DNA from: Haliclona indistincta
Lineage: Eukaryota > Porifera > Demospongiae > Haplosclerida > Chalinidae
Reading direction: 5' to 3'
DNA length: 64,000 nucleotides
Assembly: GCA_964017065.1 (NCBI GenBank)
Contig: OZ024788.1
Location: forward strand, 6,384,087-6,448,086
The translations under genes were made by a program, and so were the position numbers. A model generated the notes under the pieces. It saw only the letters and a list, made by a program, of their open reading frames with translations. It did no database searches and had not been told where the DNA came from. Positions 22,791 through 34,069 of the stretch are shown one piece after another; within the stretch, counting starts at the first letter, position 1, and every line of letters begins with the position of its first letter.

Positions 22791-23344
22791 TTACCAAATG
22801 AGCTTTAACAAATTCACGGTTTGCAGATTGTTCTAGAATTGGCTCATGTTCGATACCTTGACCAACTGTAGTTACAGTGCAAAAATTAATACTTACATGG
22901 GTCGTGTATGTTGTATAGGTTATTTTAGTTAAGCCATGTATGTTGGCTCCAGTCAAGCCACACATGTTGGTGTGATGATGGCAAAAAGCAGTTATGATAG
23001 GTCGATAACTTTGACATACTCACCTCAAAGTGAACCTCTGTAAGGTGGTTTCTGCTACTTTACACGGGCAATGCAAGATGGTAGGACTGTTGTCTAATTC
23101 CACAAGACTTGTAAGCAGAGCCTCGGTGATGCTTTGATGTCTCAAAGACGTAGAAAAATTCAAGGCCTTGTGCAGTATGATCCACACAATGTAGCGTACA
23201 CCAATTTGCTTATTCTTCAGGTGATATACTTTACTAAATTTCATTGAGTGGCTTCTCGAGACACTCAGGCATGCATGCTTGTTTTGACCAAGGTACAATT
23301 TATTCTTTCGTTCACCCGTAACACCTGTGTGGTCACTAAATATA
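22791..23344. other. Intergenic, no gene seen
   Basis: No convincing exon or repeat; the 113-codon ORF on the - strand at 23020-23361 runs into the MITE and shows no domain. Confidence 0.35.
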
Positions 23345-23516
23345 CAGTGGAACCTAGACACTCACAATAGCAGACACCTCCATTCATAACAGACAATTTG
23401 CTGATGTACTTAACAATACAAAACAATACAAATTGAACCTCCATGTAAGGGACACCTCCATATAACGGACAAAAACACTTGTCCCCCAACTTGTCCGTTG
23501 TATAGAGGTTCCCCTG
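23345..23516. mobile_element. TA-flanked Tc1/pogo-like MITE
   Basis: The ends CAGTGGAACCT and AGGTTCCCCTG are imperfect inverse repeats, with TA on both sides (23343-23344, 23517-23518). Interior blocks GGACACCTCCATA and its inverse-like counterparts continue the pairing. 172 bp, no ORF. Confidence 0.65.
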
Positions 23517-23559
23517 TACTTGTGTACAAATTGCATGTGACAATTAATGAGTCGTGACA

Positions 23560-26500
23560 ACGGTTCGTAGTGGAGTAGGGTAGCACCATGCAGCCAAGCG
23601 TATTGGGAGGCCTCTGATAACAGCAGTTGTGAAAGTAGAAGTTATTCTTGGAAGCAAATAGATTTATGCACTTAGGACATTAGCATAAGTGTTTATTTAA
23701 CGTAATTTTCTGACAATTATTTAGGCAAGGATAATTTAATGCTGTCATGAAATGTTTAACTGACTATTCTGCAGGATTGTTTAACAGTGCAACCTTGCCG
23801 CTTAATATAATTTATTGTATAGCAAGCAAAATTATTTGGCTATTATGAACACCTTCAATTATAATTATTGTTTTATAATAAACCAGCGTATATAGAACAA
23901 TAATAGCAATAAAAAGTATGTTTTCAGCAGTATACAAGTTACTCTACTGCACTACGCTAGAGTAATTTATGCACTTTTCTGTCTTCTTTTATGCAATGAC
24001 ATCAAGTGTTTACTGACACAATACATTATTTATATAGGCAAGGATAGTTTAATGCCAGCATTGGTTAACTCTTGTGTTTACTTACCTTTCCTATTTTTCC
24101 ATGCTAAACACTCTCCATGGCAAAGAAAGTAGCACAACTACAATAGAACCACAGGTCATACTATGCCATTATTTGCTCATTTTGTGCAGCCACACCCCTT
24201 AAAATCATCTTACAAATATAAAATTCTAGTGAAATTGGTACAAGCATTGTTTCAACTACAAGAAAGACAAACAGCTCAGCCTATAGTATCACAGTCACTC
24301 TTCATCTTTATAAACACAGAACTTAGGGACAGCAAGAATCAACATGCGTTGCACCAAAATATTTCTGTCGAGATACCAAGGTAGGCAGATTTTGCATAGA
24401 AATATACAGTGCCATCAGAGAAACTTTGTTACTTATCAGTCATAAAAATGCTCAACTAAAATTCAAACGGCGACATGTCGAACTAGCGAGCAACACTCTA
24501 AAGTTTACAGACAGAATTGAGAGAAGGCTGATTCATCCTGTGCCCTATTAAAGTCAGCTACTTAATGCCCGCCGTACAGATCGACAGAGTAAACTTTGCA
24601 GAAAATTTACTGCTTGTGTCTGCTTGCTTCTGGCAAAGCTGACAAATGTGTAGGATTTTTAACAGTGCAACCTTGCTTCATACTGTTTTTGTACAGCAAG
24701 CAAGGATTATTTTTATTTTGGCCAATAACACTGCAGAAAACTCACATGTTCATTTGTTTCTTTAATCAGCTAGTGTTACCTTCTAGTGTTTATAGCATCT
24801 AGTAGCTCAAAGTTAATGTAATTTAGAGCTACTAAAAATTTATATGCTAGAGTTCACTGTGCTGTGCTACTCTACTGTGGTTCACTACATGCGACCCATT
24901 GTCACGATTCATTGTCACATGCATGCAGATTGCATGTGACAATGGGCCGCATTTATGGTAAACAGCAGTAGAGTTGTGCAGCGCTGAGGTGGGCATGTTT
25001 GTCTTTCCTTAGAGGCCTCTGATAACAGTACTTGCAAAGTATAAACAATGAGGTTATTCTTGGAATCAAAGAATTTACGGTGTCTTCTTTTTATCAATGA
25101 CATTTAAGTGTTTATTTGACTTTCTTGACTGACACAATTATTTTAATGCTGGCATGAGAGGCTTAGTGGACTAATCTGTTTAACAGTGTAACCTAGCTGC
25201 ATAATGTTATTGTGCAGCAAGCAAAATTAATTATTTTGGTTAATAACACTGCAGCAAACTCACCTAAATATTTTCATAGTGTTTGTGGAACAATATTTAT
25301 AGCAAGTAGCTCAATAAATTGTGCTGCGCTACTCTACTCTACTCTACTGTGGTTCACTATACATGAGGCCCATTTCACATGCAATTTTTACACAGATTGC
25401 ATGTGACAATGGGCCACATTTATGGTGAATCACAGTAGAGTAGTGCAGGGATGAGGTGGGCATGTTTGTCTTTCCTTAGAGGCCTCTGATAACAGTACTT
25501 GCAAAGTATAAACAATGAGGTTATTCTTGGAATCAAAGAATATAATTTTATGCATGTCTTCTTTTATCAATGTCATTTAAGTTTTTATTTGACTTTCTTG
25601 ACACAATTTATTTTATGCTGGCACTTATATATAGCTGACTAATCTGTTTAACAGTGTAACCTTGTTGTATAATGTTATTGTGTAGCAAGCAAAATTAATT
25701 ATTTTGGTTAATAACACTGCAGCAAACTCACACCTAAATATTTCCAGTAGCGTTTTTGGAACAATTTTTATATCAAGTAGCTCAAAATATTAAGTATTTA
25801 TATGCAAGATAATAATAGAATACATATTGTGCTGTGCTACTCTACTCTATTGTGGTTCACTGCACATGCGGCCCATTGTCACATGCAATTTGGTACACAG
25901 ATTGCATGTGTATACAAATGGTGAACCGCATGTAGAACTGCATGTGGTTCTAAATGGTGAACTGCATGTGACAATGGGCCGCATTTATGGTGAACTGCAG
26001 TAGATTAGCGCAGCGCTGAGGTGGCCATGTTTGTCTTTCATTAGAGGCCTCTGATAACAGTACTTGCTAAAGTATAAACAATGAGGTTATTCTTGGAATC
26101 AAAGAATATAATTTTATACATGTCTTCTTTCATCACTGACATTTAAGTGTTTATTTGACTTTCTTGACACAATTATTTAATGTTGGCATGAAAGGCTTAG
26201 CTGACTAATCTGTTTAACAGTGTAACCTTGCTGCATAATGTTATTGTGTAGCAAGCAAAATTAATTATTTTGGTTAATAACACTGCAGCAAACTCAGCTA
26301 AATTATTTTCCAGTAGTGTTTGTGGAACAATTTTTATATCAAGTAGCTCAAAATTAAGTATTTATAATAATAGAATACACTGTGTTGTGCTGTGCTATTC
26401 TACTCTACTCTACTGTGGTTCACTATACAGTGAAACCTGTCTTAGGGACCACTTGTGTAATAAGACCACCTCTATAATAAGACTACAATTTTCGATCATT

Positions 26501-26830
26501 TTGTACATGATATTATATAGGCACTCTCTATTAAGACCACAAATTTTGGTCCCAAGGGTGGTCTTATTAAGCAGGTTTCACTGTACATGCGGCCCATTGT
26601 CACATGCAATTTGTACACAGATACCATGTGAAAATGGGCCGCATTTATGGTGAACCACAGTAGATTAGCGCAGCGCTGAGGTGGGCATGTTTGTCTTTCC
26701 TTAGAGGCCTCTGATAACAGTACTTGCAAAGTATAAACAATGAGGTTATTCTTGGAATCAAACAATATAATTTTATGCATGTCTTCTTTTATCAATGACA
26801 TTTAAGAGTTTATTTGACTTTATGATCATG
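23560..26830 (+). repeat. Tandem array of about 0.5-kb units
   Basis: The phrase GAGGCCTCTGATAACAG recurs at about 23608, 25013, 25478, 26045 and 26705. It is followed each time by the same order of blocks: AAAGTATAAACAATGAGG, GGAATCAAAGAAT, CATTTAAGTGTTTATTTGAC, GTTTAACAGTGTAACCTTGC, AATAACACTGCAGCAAACTC. Four good units lie between 24890 and 26830; the first is diverged. Within each unit, GGCCCATTGTCACATGCAAT and its near-inverse form a short hairpin. A further partial unit is at 49140-49330. Non-coding. Confidence 0.8.
26428..26583. mobile_element. TA-flanked pogo/Tc1-like MITE
   Basis: CAGTGAAACCTGTCTTA and TAAGCAGGTTTCACTG form the inverted ends, bordered by TA (26426-26427 and 26584-26585). 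The ends resemble the CAGTGAAACC termini of Tigger/pogo MITEs. It inserted into one unit of the tandem array, which dates it after array growth. Confidence 0.8.
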
Positions 26831-26970
26831 AGACATGCATCCCTATGCTAAGCTGTCCTTCAGTGCAAATCAAACCTTTAAGTACAAGGGAAGCACGATT
26901 TTTTTTTGTGTTCAGACAAGTGTAATTAGTCTCATACATCTTCTGTACAGCCATGCACCATGTAGGTATG

Positions 26971-26971
<1 letters not shown>

Positions 26972-27042
<71 letters not shown>
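26972..27042. repeat. (CT)n microsatellite
   Basis: About 35 uninterrupted CT units. Confidence 0.95.
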
Positions 27043-27046
<4 letters not shown>

Positions 27047-29707
27047 AATCTGCACATTGTAGACGATGCTTTTACTTCCTTTTCATGTAAAAGTATAACT
27101 CATAAGTGTTGTCATAATTATTGCTTTGTACAACTATTAAGTGTTTGAGATTGTGATTGCTGTGCCTGCCCCTTGCTTGTGCAGCAGCACCTAGTGCTAT
27201 TTTACAAGCCAATTATGCTGGCAATTAATTTTTACTGCCATAATTTCGAAGCCCACTCACACACTTTATGATGAACCTCTACCTACTGTCCAAATAGATA
27301 GCAGATTAACAGCAGTGCTGCAGTCCAACATGCTAGTAACAGAGACCCTGGAGTGTACAACATTTTAAAGCTAGTAACAGTGACCTTGGAGTTTACAAAA
27401 TTTTACTGTATCTCACAATAAGTCAACCATGTCACTTGCATGTTAAATGAAAATTAATATCATCTGACATTTTAGCAGAGGCTAGCAATTTGTTAATCAA
27501 ACGTTATCAGAATTCACTACCATGCATTCCTATATACTTGCATTGCATGTATCACCACTATTTCAAGCGTAGGCCATCTCTATATACAGAGGCTGCCATG
27601 TCTCTCTATAGCAACATCGTGCAGGCACACAGCTTATGTATGATAATAATAATCAAGCTATTTTAGCTATTCACATGTATTGAAACATTATCTAAACAGT
27701 TTACTTGTTCACTACTTGTACAGTGAGCAAGAGGTAGTAATTACATACGGTATAATTATAGATAAAGAAATTATAACTAAATTATAGCTAATAATGTTTG
27801 TGCACTATGGCAGACTCAAAAATGTAATACTACGTAAACTATTAACCCAAACATCTAACGATTGCCAACCTTACGCTCAGGTATGTACCAACAGTCGAGG
27901 GTTTGATGAGAATTGCTTTTTCATGAAGTACTTTAGCAGCAGAGAGATGCTACAAAATCTTTCTAAAAAGTCTTTCTTTACCTTGCAGACCAAGTAGTTT
28001 CCTTCCAGAAGCATTTTTGGTTAAATTGATAACTACAAATTGCAAACCGCAAACCGCTTCAGTATTGTGTTACACATTTTTTACTAATCATCACCTGGAT
28101 ATCTTACACAAACTGTGACCAAAATTTGTGGCAATTATTCTTATTATTATTATTCCTATAGTTTAATTTTTTGCCAAATAAGGTATTAAGCCTAAACCTA
28201 GAAACTATAATTTAACTTTGTACCATAATAATTATTATTGTTGTTAGATATTACATCATAATATAAGTGTGTGCTTATAGTTCATCATTGAAGCACTTTC
28301 AGTGCAATACTTCAGTGCAAAATTTCAGTGCAAGTATTGTAGCGCCTAGATTGGTTTTAAGCTTAATTTCAGCTAGTTATATTACCAGCTCTCTAGTATG
28401 CCAATGGAAGTGTATGGCATTCTCAGACTCAGTTCGCAACAATCTACAGCACTTAATTTGGATAAAATAAATTGTGCAAATTTTGTATTGCTTGAGTTAT
28501 AACTGGTTATAATTGTTATTGTGGGTAACTTGAGAGCATGAATCATATCATGTTTGCTCAGAGCTGTCACAGGCATGCATGTTAGAAATATCTAGTGCAT
28601 TGCTTAAACTGTTGAAATCTAGGCTACTGTCAGAGGGTAGCACAAGCTGCAATTTCGTAGTACATTTATAGAATACAGGGGCACACAAAAAACCAGGCTC
28701 CGTACAATGCCAGTACCAAGTTTCTTGATTTACCAAGCACTATAATTATGCGTTGCCCTCAACTTAAAGTTTACACCCTGGTTGTAGCCAAGAACATCTC
28801 TGTCTAAGTCTGTCTACACAAAAAGCTAACTTTCACCATGTACCAAGCTTCTTCTTTGGAGATTGCAGTACCGTAGCAGATACTCACAACAACACTTCTG
28901 TTTAGACTGCATTCACGCTTCATGTGCAGCAATGGGCGGTACCAGTAATCATGTACGTGCGCTACATGTTGAATAGGCATGTTCTTATTCTCGGGAACAT
29001 TGGGGCAACAAATGCACCCCGTGACAGATATATAGGTAGATAGATTAGATACATACACATACAATTTTTCTGCGCTGGGAGAGCGTTGTCACAATCAATG
29101 TGGGGCTCACCCACATAAAAATCACATGACAATTTTTCATTCCAGTAGCCAAAATTTAACTTACTTTGCATGTCAAAGACAAATTTCTTCATTGCTAAGT
29201 GGACATTCGTGGTCATGCTCAGCTATATAGAATTCTTAGTATAGCTACAGTTTCCTTACCATAGTGTCTGTTGTCAAATCAGGTATAACTAAACTACACT
29301 ACCGAGCTACCTGAAATACCACTGATGTATCTGCACCTTCAGTGCATTCAAAGTGCATGCAAGAGGTGAGTTGCCACAATATATCGCATGGCAATTGTAT
29401 GAATGCCTTAGCAGACATGGCTCGTTCCAGTTGTTATTATGAGTCAGTGCTACATACACATGTAATTACATGCATAATTATTCTGTTTTGTATCACATGC
29501 AAGACTGCTGAGGCTGCATAGGATGGAACGAGAGATACATGTATGTTACTGACACAATGCATGCTCAGGTGTCATTTATTCATTTTTTATAATCTCATTC
29601 TTAATTATTAACTGAAAGCATTCATTATACAAACTGATGCACACATTAAATTTCTAGTTGCTCTACATGCAACACACATAGCTGCACCATGGTGCAAGGC
29701 GTTTTGA
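27043..29707. other. Intergenic, no supported gene
   Basis: AT-rich sequence with ORFs shorter than 90 codons and no recognisable domains or splice-linked partners. A fragment at 29317-29345 (ACTGATGTATCTGCACCTT) resembles an R1 end. Confidence 0.4.
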
Positions 29708-30216
29708 TTATTTCGGGTGTGATCCAAGACACCTGCATGATAGTATATAATCAGATGTCAGATAAGCATTGCTCAATCACTGCGTAACAACTTACTTCGA
29801 ACAAAGAAAGTCCCGTTTGCTTTCGAACAATTCTGGATGGTTCCCACTAGCCTTTTCCCACTCTGAGTAGTTTACTATATCACCGCATTGGTTGCATACA
29901 GCACCCTATAGTGTTATATTTCATCACATGATAACGCCGGTTGTAAATTAAGCTAACCTCGCGATTCAGATTGTGTGACCTACGAATATAGCAATGTTTC
30001 ATTCTGTATAATACCGTGTATAATAATACTAACTCACCTTTCGCAATCACATCGTTCGTATCCTACATGCCGTGTCACCCAAGACCAGCATTGACGCACC
30101 CAAGACCAGCATTGACGCAAACAAGACCAGCATTGACAAAAACAAATTATAAGGCACTTAAAACAACCAGTTAGACAATTTCCGCAAAATGTCAAGCAAT
30201 CTGCACATAAGTCCAT
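29708..30216 (-). CDS. Small Cys-rich protein with four-cysteine module (cluster gene Z1)
   Basis: Four exons read on the - strand: 30216-30038, 29979-29958 (22 nt), 29905-29796 and 29732-29708; all introns are GT-AG and all joins keep frame, giving 111 residues. The N-terminus is unusually rich in Cys and Trp (MDLCADCLTFCGNC..., then a QCWSW-type repeat encoded by a 21-bp tandem repeat at 30080-30145). The C-terminal part is the module shared with the neighbouring genes: C71-x2-C74, a spacer with W and F, then C102-x2-C105, with a phase-2 intron immediately before the last Cys. The spacing suggests one zinc site of treble-clef or zinc-ribbon type. Function unknown. It is head to head with gene Z2, 230 bp away. 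No homologue is recognised from memory. Confidence 0.7.
30080..30145. repeat. 21-bp coding tandem repeat
   Basis: Three units of CAAGACCAGCATTGACGCAC (last one diverged) inside exon 1 of Z1, coding for repeated CWSW/L-RQ segments on the - strand. Confidence 0.85.
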
Positions 30217-30446
30217 AGCTGCAAGCCAAAAGTTGACAGATCGGTACGATTCCTTGGCTGCATGCGCAATCCGCGTTTATTCAATCATTGTAGGTAATAT
30301 TTTTCGTAATAAAAAGAAAATGCGGTAACTGATAATTACTAGGACTTGCACTTCGGGTACGCGTACTTATTTGATTCTCCGTCGTCGGTGCACGTTCTGC
30401 AGTATTGCCGATCAGCTTTGCGGCCTGTATACTGCCTGCCGGAGCT
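30217..30446. promoter_or_regulatory. Shared divergent promoter region Z1/Z2
   Basis: Only 230 bp separate the start codons of two divergently read cluster genes. No TATA box stands out. The arrangement suggests a bidirectional promoter; this is inference from spacing. Confidence 0.45.
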
Positions 30447-31047
30447 ATGGGCAATCACCACTGTAAAGCGTGTCGAAACTCTAAAGTTGACGAGGAAGGA
30501 CAACTATGTCCAGCGTAAGAATTGTATACTATATACTGGATCATACGTTTTGGTTTGACTTTATTATAGGTGCGCTGAGAAAAGATCAGTAAGTATTTTT
30601 TATGCATACATATCTGAAATCACATTATTATCCTTGCGGATGCATTATGTGCTGCCGATAATCATGTATTATGGCTGCAGGCAATTTGTAGTTACTGTGA
30701 CAAAATGATTACTAGGGAAGAACCAATTCCCCAAATTGGCCGGAAATATCTCACCTGTGATAGGTATATTTATTACAAAACAATAAGAAATTTTACCAAT
30801 ACGCATAATTATTTCATGAATTTATAACAATAATTAACGGTGTATGTTTGTGCATATAATTATTATGCATCATAATAGGTGTGCTGATATTAAACGTGAA
30901 AAGTTGAAGACAGGAGAATTAATGCAGATAAATTTAGATGGAAACAAATACCTTTTCCCGGCGGAATTTAAAGATCAAGTCAAAAAGTTAATGGACTCTG
31001 CAGCAGATGGCAAGGCTGTCAGATTTATTAAATGGAATAATAATTAA
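30447..31047 (+). CDS. Small protein with two four-cysteine modules (cluster gene Z2)
   Basis: Four exons: 30447-30514, 30570-30588 (19 nt), 30681-30763 and 30879-31047, joined in frame to 112 residues. Module 1 is C6-x2-C9 with C21-x2-C24 and is cut by a phase-2 intron before C24. Module 2 is C32-x2-C35 with C55-x2-C58, also cut by a phase-2 intron before C58. Both therefore share one exon design with the other cluster genes, as if the module had been copied as a unit. The C-terminal 50 residues (ELMQINLDGNKYLFP...) are charged and end in IKWNNN. Probably a small zinc-binding protein; partner and role unknown. The donor at 30589 is a full GTAAGT consensus. Confidence 0.75.
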
Positions 31048-31832
31048 TATAATTTGGAGTGCATGCATCTGTGTGCATACACAAACTCAAATTATTTGAT
31101 TCATATAGCTATATAATTTTTATGCATGCATAGCAGTAGGTGAGGCTCAGTATAATTATAGCTAAAATTAATGTGGATGTGTATAAATTATTGACAAAGC
31201 CACTAAACACTTATAGCTGTACTGGGGGTTATGCATGCATGAATTGCTAGGTGATTATAGTAATAAATATAATAATTATACAGTAATCCCCAATCATTAG
31301 TGTGTACATAAAATAATAACGAATGTATTTCTAATGCCAGCACCATGCATGCAACTTGTGAGATAGTATGCATTTTCTTAATACACACAACCATTAATTT
31401 TGCTTTATCACTATCAGACCTTGCAGATAACATATTCATTCTACCTATTCATGACTTATACGTGCAATCATGCAGCCCTGTCGGTGCATGCATGCATGGT
31501 GTTCAAGTAAATACGTATGCCTGCATGGCCTATTTTTTATCCGGTATCCAGCCGGTATCTATTAATTTTCTCACGAGTTATCAGATATTATGATAACTGG
31601 TTTAATCCATGACCAAAAGATATTGTGTGCATATCGGAAACCCATAGGTCAACCGCGAGACAATTTATATACATATTATCATAAACTAACATGCACTGAT
31701 CGTGTATGCATCAGTGGACAACTACAACGGCTGCACACAAAAAGATACTGTAGGAGTATATATTGTAATATAATTATAGACTGGATGAGTTTGTTGCATC
31801 CTCATGATCCATCGTGCTGGCAAACTTCAAGG
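31048..31832. other. Intergenic between Z2 and Z3
   Basis: Very AT-rich, with many ATGCATGC and AATTAT motifs. The two genes converge here, so it probably holds both 3' UTRs. I see no further exon. Confidence 0.4.
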
Positions 31833-32394
31833 TCAGGCCTGCATGCCTATGCATCTGCAATTTTAGAGGTGGAGTTGGTATGCATGTGCAAACATAATAA
31901 TTATAGAATGATATGTCATACTTGGTGCAAATGAAGTCAGACTTGTTTTCAATCAATTCATTGAATTTTTGTCTTGTATTCTCCCATTCCTGATGACTGA
32001 CAACCTCGCCACATTCTGTACAAATAGCACCCTGCATGATAATGGCATGAATGCTTGAATGTGCATAATTATAATGAGAATATTGTGCCGAACCTCTTTT
32101 TCAACTGTTACTTCAGTAGTGCAAACCTCTTTTTCAACTGTTACTTCAGCAGTGCGAACTTTTTTTTCTACTGTTGCTGCAGTTACAGGATGCCGGTGAT
32201 TTCTGTATTATATGGCAAAATATAAGTTAAAACTAGCTGTAAAACCCGCCGCAGCAGTCTAACCTACAACAACAGCAACATATTTCTACAAAATTGAATA
32301 CGCTCTGTCTAGGAGACTTCCGTGCGCTGGCCTTATTCTTGAATTCCTGCTCGCCCTCTTCTGCAGCTGGCACATTGCCTTCAACCTGAGCCAT
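31833..32394 (-). CDS. Protein with five-Cys run, TVEK repeats and four-cysteine module (cluster gene Z3)
   Basis: Four exons on the - strand: 32394-32264, 32202-32094, 32031-31922 and 31854-31833, in frame throughout, 123 residues. Exon 1 encodes an acidic/basic stretch ending in five consecutive Cys (39-43). Exon 2 is built from a 33-bp tandem repeat giving copies of EVTVEKEV. Exon 3 has exactly the same length (110 nt) and phases as exon 3 of Z1 and encodes GAICTECG at its start and DFICTK at its end. Exon 4 supplies the last Cys (C118) and stops at IGMQA, parallel to LGSHPK in Z1. The start is uncertain, because the frame is open upstream; I chose the ATG that gives MAQVEG. Function unknown; zinc binding is inferred from C84, C87, C115, C118. 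Confidence 0.7.
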
Positions 32395-33027
32395 TTGTAT
32401 CAACTCAATGATCGCGATCGGGCGCTGGCACATAAATTTTATTATAATAATTATACTGCCGGAGTCAGTTAACGCAGTCGAGGTTGAAGACTGGGGCTGC
32501 GTGCTTGGGCGCACTGCCGCTTGATGGAATTTTGTAATCACTAGTATACAACTGATTGCACCAAACTTGACAAACAGACGACAATGAGTCATATTTGTGG
32601 TCAGCAACATACCTCGCCCTAGGCCTGTACATGCTAGTATAGGGCGGAGAAGTGTGGTGTTGACCACAAATTAACATTCTGTTTGTCAAAACTGAGTCAA
32701 GTTTGCTGCAATCAGCTGTAGTGCAGCATTACGTCACGCAATCAAAATCTACTTGTGTGTGTGGGACCTGCAATGCCGGTAATGCATACAGTCTCACTGC
32801 GTCGGCGTTACCTGATGCCGGAATCACTGTGATCGGAAGCGCAAGCATAAGCTGTTATATAAAAAGCAACATAGGACATCGTGATAATAGACGCCGAGAC
32901 CGTAGAACTCGCGTGGCCAGGCAATGTACATGTATAATTATAACAAAATAAGTATTTCAATCAGTGTCTTAATAACAAAACATTCCATGCATTCAGACTA
33001 AAATGCATGCAGCTGAATCTATATTGC

Positions 33028-33833
33028 TCAGTTCTCATCTTCATCCTTTTCCTGTATGCAGTTAAAATGCACATAAAAAGTATGTAATTAAGAATAATAT
33101 ACAGCCTGTTTCACCTTAATATCTTTCAAATCAATCAATAAGCATCTGATTTTGGTTAGTTCAATATCAATAACATTAGCATAAATGCAATTAATACTTA
33201 CTCTATGCAGGCAAAATTTTCTTTGTTTGTGGCACTCTTTATAACTCTTTGCACTGCTTTGTTTACTTTATTCTCTTGTATCATGCCACATTTGGTACAG
33301 ATAGCACTCTGCGGAGTACTCTGTATTTACAAAATTATGCATGCACAAATGAATCACAGTCCATACTTCTTTTCTTGCATATAATGATCCTTTTGAAGAA
33401 CAAGTTTGAAACTCTTTCCTGGAGTTTGTGTATGATGCATCAGATTGTGCACGTGGCATACTACCTATATAGTACAAATAAATAATAATAATCTGAATAA
33501 TTTATTTAAGTTACGTGTGTTGATTAGCATACCACCACATGAGTAACTGGTTTCTCTTCTCATTTTGGCAACAAGAGGCTTAACCGATGAGCATCTAGAT
33601 CGCTCCAACTCATCAATAAAGCAAGTAAGAGCATCAGGACGCACTTCAACAAGTACTTTAACTAAGTTAACGATACCAACTGCCTGACCAGCGCTTCCTG
33701 CTTCCAGTTTTGTCGAATCAACAAGCGCGATCTTGGCCTCCCTAAGCTGCTGTAATAACGCGTCATCAGCACCAATAGCTTGAATAAGGTCGTAGCAGTT
33801 GTCACGTATACACTTCGACGCAGTTGATTCCAT
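33028..33833 (-). CDS. CARD-like domain fused to four-cysteine module (cluster gene Z4)
   Basis: Five exons on the - strand: 33833-33533, 33464-33367, 33320-33202, 33145-33115 and 33051-33028; every join is in frame, 190 residues. Residues about 1-85 (starting MESTASKCIRDNCYDL) show the helical hydrophobic pattern of a CARD: a DLIQAI helix, LLQQL, the polar KLEAG segment, a QAVGIVNLVKVLVE helix and RPDALTCFIDELE at the end. CARDs pair with other CARDs to nucleate caspase or immune-signalling assemblies. A Ser/Arg/Lys-rich linker follows, then the cluster module C141-x2-C144 and C171-x2-C174 with the phase-2 intron just before C174, and an acidic end (EKDEDEN). The CARD call is by pattern only; another death-fold is possible. 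No published family with this fusion comes to mind. Confidence 0.7.
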
Positions 33834-33982
33834 TTTGAACGACAGTACAATTATTAAAAACCTATTGCGACCTCTTTTTATAAGCCGGAAATACATGACT
33901 CGCGAGTGCGGCGGTAGCCTAGCTAGCCTCCTACCCAGGCCACACCCCTCTCATTATTAAAATCGAAGGTTATTGCAAATTA
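33834..33982. promoter_or_regulatory. Short divergent intergenic region
   Basis: 149 bp between the Z4 start and the start of the + strand exon at 33983, suggesting a bidirectional promoter. No TATA box is clear. Confidence 0.35.
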
Positions 33983-34069
33983 ATGGCATCTCCAACCAAA
34001 ACTTTGAGCGGCGATAATTTACGAAGGAGGCATCTCACTGTAGATTTTTTATCATCAAACACTTCTTTG
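33983..34069 (+). CDS. Candidate first exon, unknown gene
   Basis: ATG at 33983 opens 29 codons (MASPTKTLSGDNLRRRHLTV...) ending at TTTG|GTAAGT. It sits head to head with Z4. Downstream, an in-phase acceptor before 34177 gives about 20 further codons and then a stop (TAG at 34237-34239); alternatively other exons up to about 34525 (a segment reading DLKFWEKAGEFVQQQT) belong to it, but I could not make one unbroken chain. Confidence 0.35.

Noticed and set aside
24890..26830. CRISPR-like array because of regularly spaced repeats
   Set aside because: The units are about 0.5 kb with similar, not unique, interiors, in a eukaryotic genome.
26835..27062. ORF with a long SLSLSL tail
   Set aside because: Translation of the (CT)n microsatellite.
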